Source: Copromyces sp. CBS 386.78
Taxonomy: Eukaryota; Ascomycota; Sordariomycetes; Sordariales; Sordariaceae
Direction of reading: 5' to 3'
Assembly (NCBI GenBank): GCA_030685235.1
Contig: MU839193.1
Span: forward strand, 84,424 to 148,423
Length of the DNA stretch: 64,000 nt
The position numbers and the translations under genes are program-made. Positions 59,701 to 64,000 of this stretch are shown piece after piece (position 1 is the stretch's first letter; every line of letters begins with the position of its first letter). Below the pieces are notes generated by a model. The model was not told the DNA's origin. It worked only from the letters and a program-made list of their open reading frames with translations, and ran no database searches.

Positions 59701-60532
59701 GACCAAGGGTCATGCGCTGACAATTTTCGACGCCATTGGGCTCATCCTGGCCATCCCAACCACCATCTTTGCAAAGCTGATCACGGGCAGCGTGCCACCA
59801 AAATTTGACAACATGAGCCCGACTTTGGTCGAATCTCTCATCGAGGGAGGAGACGTGAGCGATCAGGTCAAGAGCGACTGGGCCGTACTCAAGGTCCAGA
59901 TTACCATGGGCGTCACTCTGACGACCGGCGCAATCAGCCTCATCAAGCTCTGCCATAAGGCGGCAAAGGCTGATGTGGGAATCCTTTGTGATCACCTGGA
60001 AAACAAGCCACCTAAGCCATCCTCTCTGGTGAACATCTTTGGCATTGTCGTCGACGTGATAGGGACAGTAATGGCAATGCCGGACAAAGAGAAATTGCCA
60101 GGGGGCCGATATAGGCAACTGATCAGTGGCATCTCCGCCACCAGAGTCCTATATCACACAGTGGCATATTTTGCCCCTGAAAAGCCCTTGATCGACGATA
60201 CAATCCTATGTCTCGACCTTCTCACTGTCCTCGCCAACTTTGGTCTCTCTATCGCAGTCGGGGTGGCAGAGCATGAGGCAGCTCACACTTGGAAGAACTA
60301 CGATCCAGACGCCACCAACACGGCGATGGTGAGTGCCGGCCTCAACGCCATCGCTGGCGTTGGCTATTTCGTGGCTTTCTTCTTCAGGTCGAAAGAGCCT
60401 AACATCGCGGTTGCCGGGCTTGTCATAATGGGTGGGACCATGGCTGGAGTGACGACGCTGAATGGCGTCAAGTACAAGCTCCAGTATGATAAGAAGAAGA
60501 GCCCGTCACTGACTACACCGCCGGCTTTCTGA
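56719..60532 (+). CDS. Large uncharacterised protein B of a divergent pair, FG-GAP-like plus hydrophobic helices
   Basis: Exons 56719-56875, 56953-57230, 57316-58830, 58918-59296 and 59397-60532 give 1154 residues, all junctions in phase. The donor of intron 2 (GTTCGT) is unusual. Residues about 50-480 look like beta-propeller blades (ILALAPAIGKYGQGLYVLYI, GHTALLIAAPDGIHYLNA, SNDRHGNLMLIEQSDDVGLW). WFDCDGSGSLDFIIPSD (about 466-482) is an FG-GAP/EF-loop-like Ca-binding motif. TMKVMDENGNALSDGSVRIS precedes it as an Ig-like strand. From about 600 the protein is helical with Trp-rich amphipathic stretches (DGWLWVREMAHKVTEWFVDV). The last 270 residues hold five hydrophobic segments starting IGLILAIPTTIFAKLITG (about 890). 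No signal peptide. I recall similar uncharacterised fungal proteins but no function. Confidence 0.75.
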
Positions 60533-62497
60533 ACGGCAAAAGTGGAAGAATGACAGGCAGAAGGAAGACAGCTTCGAGTCGTTTGTACGGACGCGCATTG
60601 TCCATTCGCCCACTTCCAGGTCGTCCATGCCAGAGTGTGAAAGGGCCACCTGATATTTGAGCCGGATATCGAACGGGATACATGGATCTTTCGGCCTTTT
60701 TTCCTTCCCTTTCTTTTTTTCTCTCTCCTTGTCTTGAAAGTTCCATATGGCTTGCTTTTAATCTACTGGCTGGGATAGTACGCTCAGAGTCGTCGGATGG
60801 GTGTGGTACTAACCATCAGGAGATCAAGAATGATTTTTTGAGTACTATGGTTTCTTTGCTATTAGCTATAGGAGACCGGTCGAAGAAGAGATGAGGTTTC
60901 CCCATGATTGAATGACCCTTGGTCGTGGCCTCCCTAAACTCCCATCCCATGTCCACTTCGCTGGCAAAAGGCACCTCGATTGATGGTCTGAAACCGTTAC
61001 CATTGCGATCACACTTCCCAGCCGTACGGGTCGCGGCGGTGCCCGATCTGACGTGCAAATCCGAGCCCGAGCTTGCCACCATCACTCCCCGACCGCACGA
61101 CTCGGATACACTGGGCGGCGTAGTTGATCAAACCGGGCAGAGCATCATCACGTCTGGAGAAGCATTTACCCCCTAGCCACATTCGGGTGGTTGTGCTCTC
61201 TGTGGAAGATGCCAGATAAGCAATACTCAAAATCAAGTAGCCCCTCTTTTTGATACTCTCGCCAGCACGACCGCCTCATCAACCACTTTCTCCCTCGCCG
61301 CCTCCTGCCCGATAAGTTGCGACACCGAAGTTGGTGTGCCACTGCCATGCCCTTCAGCGTTGCCGAGTGCCGAACTGAGGTGGCTGTAGGTGGCTTCCCG
61401 TCCCTTGCGCAGCTGGCGCATGTAAACGACGCGCCCTTCTGGTTCCCGCATTGGCTTTTGTTTTGGTTTCTCTTCAGCTCTGTTACTGTAGATCGGATTT
61501 GACGGCTTGACATCCAGCTCACGCACCATTCTCTTCGGGGGATCTCTCATCATCACTAATGTCAATGACGCTGTTGCTTTGTTTCTTCTTCCCTTTGTTT
61601 CGGGAATCGTTAAGATAAGTACACGCCACTTGAAATCCCGTTATGTTACTACACTTTACGTCCTCTTCGCCTTGCCCTTGACACCGAGGTGCCTTGATCT
61701 CCATCAACAAACAACCACCTTCGCTACTTAGAACTGAGGTTTACCTACACAACTGGTGGGACGTCAAGAGCTTGATCGGACATTAATTCCAACTCACCCC
61801 AGCACATGGCGTCGTGGACCACGGAATTATTTGCGAGTGTCACTGCCCCTGGTGTTCGGGATGGCGACCTGGGAATTTTCTCGGCATCGCCGCTTCATAT
61901 CGGTCTTTCAAATAGGCTAGTTAATATCATTTTCGAGGATAAATAACCACATACGACCATACCCACTGGAAAACTCGGGATCCCGTCCGCTCTCCCATAG
62001 ATAAGCCAGTGAGGGCCAGACTAGTAGTTGGGTCGGTGACGACCAGCGAATCCCTGGTGTTGTATGTTCTTTTTTTGCCATTCTTTGGCCCTTCTTCCCA
62101 TCTTTGACAAAACAATCATCTTTGTCGCTTTCTTTCTGGATATCGCATTTCGTTATCACAGTTTCCCGTCCAAAGAATTGCAGTTTGTTTTTTGTCCTTT
62201 CCTCTTCAGATGCTGCATATGATGCGTCATTGGCTCCTGCTGTCGGGTGGGGCGGTCGGGCCTCTCGCAGCGGCTGTCATTCACTTCCCTTCCTCAATCC
62301 GCCTGCTTGTTTCTTATCACAACACCTTCTTCGTCCTCGAGCTGGACTTTATTTTCATCTTTCTCCGCCACTATCAGAAATCGGAAGCCACACGAAGGAA
62401 TTTTGGTCGGGTTCGACCGCCGATGCCGTAGCAGCCCGTCCACTCAACCCCCGACCCCTCACCAGTCCAGAACCACCGTTAAACCAAGCCACCCAAA
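60533..62497. other. Intergenic with an inverted pseudogene
   Basis: Contains the minus-strand decayed paralogue of the 62498 gene (separate entry) and the promoter of that gene. No intact gene seen. Confidence 0.5.
60960..61540 (-). pseudogene. Frameshifted, deleted paralogue of the 62498-63466 gene
   Basis: Minus-strand pieces in changing frames match the intact gene in order. TELKRNQNKSQ and SFTCASCARDGKP match AELKKNQSQ and PKCPNCAAGGSKP. In another frame, GTPTSVSQLIGQEAAREK matches GTQSAVSQLIEEEK. Back in the first frame, EYQKEGLLDFEYCLSGIFH matches AFQKQGILNVDYCLYGLFY. In a third frame, KCFSRRDDALP and AAQCIRVVRS match ACFCRVKVTPS and ATKCIRVERS. The coil, the Asp run and the following 60 residues are missing. 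At least three frame changes make it non-functional. Confidence 0.7.
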
Positions 62498-63466
62498 ATG
62501 GCATTCAACTCCGAGCTCGCGGATATCAGGCAGCTCCTTTACTCTCTCGCTTCAGATCTCAAAGACGTCAAATCCGACCTGGCAGAGCTCAAGAAGAACC
62601 AATCTCAACCCGCAGAGGGCACTCCAAAATGCCCCAACTGCGCAGCTGGTGGCTCAAAGCCATCCAACGTCCAGAAAGCAGTCAATGACACCGAGACGAA
62701 ATTGATCGCGAAAGTGCGTGGCACTCAGAGTGCAGTGTCACAACTCATCGAAGAGGAGAAGACCTTGATACTGGCGGAGGTGGTCCAGCTCAGCCGTGCG
62801 GTGGGGGAGGCGCTGGAGAATGCAAAGGCGAAGATGACGGGAAAGGTCGCTGAGGTGGTGGATAGAAATGGTCGCAAGCGGGGCAGGTCCTCGGTTGATC
62901 TTGATGAGGATGATTTTCTTGATGTTGGACAGAAGCGGATTAAGCGAGGGGAGGAGAGGACCTCCTATCAAAGCGATGGCGACGACGACGACGACGATGA
63001 CGACGACGACGACGACGACTGGATAACTCCAGAGAGGAGGAGCATGTTCACCAGCCAGTTTGACAGAACCATGATGGAGATCATGCACAAAACTTACAAG
63101 ACCCTCGATTTTCAAGATGTCGGACCTGAGTGGCTTTTTAAAGCACTATTTCAATTCTATGAACGCGCCGACGATTCGAGAATTGGATTCTGGAACGCCT
63201 TCCAAAAGCAGGGTATACTCAACGTCGATTACTGCTTGTACGGTCTCTTCTACCACGGGCATGAATATCACGATGTTGCGTGTGGTGCATGCTTCTGCAG
63301 GGTGAAGGTTACGCCTTCTATCAGGCAGGAAGCTACAAAGTGTATCCGAGTTGAGCGATCCGAGGATACCGGAACGCTCAAGTTAAGGTTTTGGTGGGGA
63401 GAGAATATTGGAGCCCCCATCAGAATCGTTCCGAGCCGTCGCGCTTTTGAACCTCTAATGCCCTAG
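62498..63466 (+). CDS. Coiled-coil/Asp-run protein with a conserved Cys/His C-terminal domain
   Basis: A single-exon frame of 322 residues. The first 130 residues are coiled coil (IRQLLYSLASDLKDVKSDL) with a CPNC pair at 45-48. A basic patch (NGRKRGRSS, KRIKRGEER) could be a nuclear signal. A pure Asp run lies at about 161-174. The C-terminal 140 residues look folded: PEWLFKALFQFYERAD, FWNAFQKQGILNVDYCLYGLF, HGHEYHDVACGACFCRVKV, then CIRVERS and LRFWWGENIG. Cys and His in YHDVACGACFCR suggest metal binding or a disulfide. I know no family for it. The nearby inverted pseudogene conserves the same blocks, so the domain is real. Base composition is like the neighbours. Confidence 0.65.
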   Translation: MAFNSELADIRQLLYSLASDLKDVKSDLAELKKNQSQPAEGTPKCPNCAAGGSKPSNVQKAVNDTETKLIAKVRGTQSAVSQLIEEEKTLILAEVVQLSRAVGEALENAKAKMTGKVAEVVDRNGRKRGRSSVDLDEDDFLDVGQKRIKRGEERTSYQSDGDDDDDDDDDDDDDWITPERRSMFTSQFDRTMMEIMHKTYKTLDFQDVGPEWLFKALFQFYERADDSRIGFWNAFQKQGILNVDYCLYGLFYHGHEYHDVACGACFCRVKVTPSIRQEATKCIRVERSEDTGTLKLRFWWGENIGAPIRIVPSRRAFEPLMP

Positions 63467-64000
63467 GCTCGCCGAGGCAGAAAATTCGCAGGACGGCAAT
63501 AAAGGAGGGCAAGATGAGACATCGGCTACCGAGTGCCTTCTTTAGGATGATGGGCTCAGCATAGGCATCTACGAAAGACAAAGTGGGATTTCATTAAGCA
63601 CACGTCATTCATGTTGAAGCCATTCCTATGTCTTGGCATTCTTGGCATTAGTGGATACGATCCACACATGGCTACCCTGTATATAAGTCGGACTTGGTCC
63701 TCCTTTTTCCTCCTCTCTTGCTCTCTTCTTCAATTAATCAAGACATTCACCACCACCTCAATCGTCTCACGTGATCACCTCCTTCGTTATGGTTCAACAA
63801 TTCAAGCGGTCGATATTGCGGCTCTCTGTTTAGGTCATGAAGAGGGATAATCGTCGTGGCGCCCTCATCGTCCTTCAATTACGTGAGAACCTAGCAAGCA
63901 GGCTAAAGTTGTGTTCGGTCGCCCAGTATGCCAGTAACAGTAAGAAGTTTATATGGCAGTAAGCAACAGCATACTGCCGTGATTTTTGCGTTCGGCTGTT
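63467..64000. other. Right edge, putative promoter of a gene leaving the window
   Basis: TATATAAG at 63680-63687, then a C/T-rich stretch and an ATG at 63789 (MVQQFKRSILRLSV then stop). This has the layout of a fungal promoter and start, but the frame is only 14 codons unless an intron is involved. Nothing else seen. Confidence 0.35.
63680..63687 (+). promoter_or_regulatory. TATA box near right edge
   Basis: TATATAAG about 109 bp before an ATG at 63789, separated by a pyrimidine-rich stretch typical of fungal transcription starts. Confidence 0.4.

Noticed and set aside
1..64000. CRISPR arrays, operons, ribosome-binding sites, rRNA
   Set aside because: None seen. The sequence is eukaryotic and no regular repeat-spacer array is present.

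Overview
This 64 kb window comes from a filamentous ascomycete, most likely a Sordariaceae genome such as Neurospora or a close relative. Genes are broken by short introns (about 55-130 nt) with GTRNGT donors, CTAAC/CTRAC branch sites and CAG/TAG acceptors. Intergenic DNA is long and rich in pyrimidine tracts and microsatellites. The recognisable proteins are fungal: V-ATPase subunit a, an ING/PHD protein, a Rer2-type cis-prenyltransferase, a Uds1-type septation protein, and an NB-ARC/TPR receptor. A run of ten Ns at 47041-47050 marks a scaffold gap. The species assignment is inference.

1-24.5 kb is a conserved core. It holds vph-1 (minus), an F-box/LRR protein (minus), a 5.7 kb stretch with no gene I can support, an ING-family PHD protein (minus), a cis-prenyltransferase (minus) sharing a promoter region with a divergent rhomboid-like membrane protein (plus), and a 935-residue coiled-coil Uds1 protein (plus).

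24.5-63.5 kb looks accessory. It holds two small cysteine-rich paralogues plus a decayed third copy, an MFS transporter, and a 567-bp inverted-repeat transposon remnant just upstream of a PNP-NB-ARC-TPR receptor gene whose frame is interrupted by an amber codon. Next come a DMT/EamA transporter, a Gln/Glu-rich protein, a trypsin/V8-like protease with a long C-terminal extension, a BAHD-type acyltransferase with an apparent frameshift beside the gap, and an 802-residue orphan with huge Asp/Glu repeats and a Trp/Tyr-rich tail.

52-60.5 kb holds a divergent pair of large uncharacterised genes (665 and 1154 residues). Their shared 1.8 kb intergenic region contains a perfect 51-bp inverted repeat. 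This pair is my best candidate for an undescribed system. At 61-63.5 kb lies an inverted pair of paralogues, one intact (322 residues) and one a frameshifted pseudogene.

Splice models were built by eye from donor, branch and acceptor signals, checked for phase, and in most cases checked for protein-family continuity. All multi-exon totals given below divide by three.
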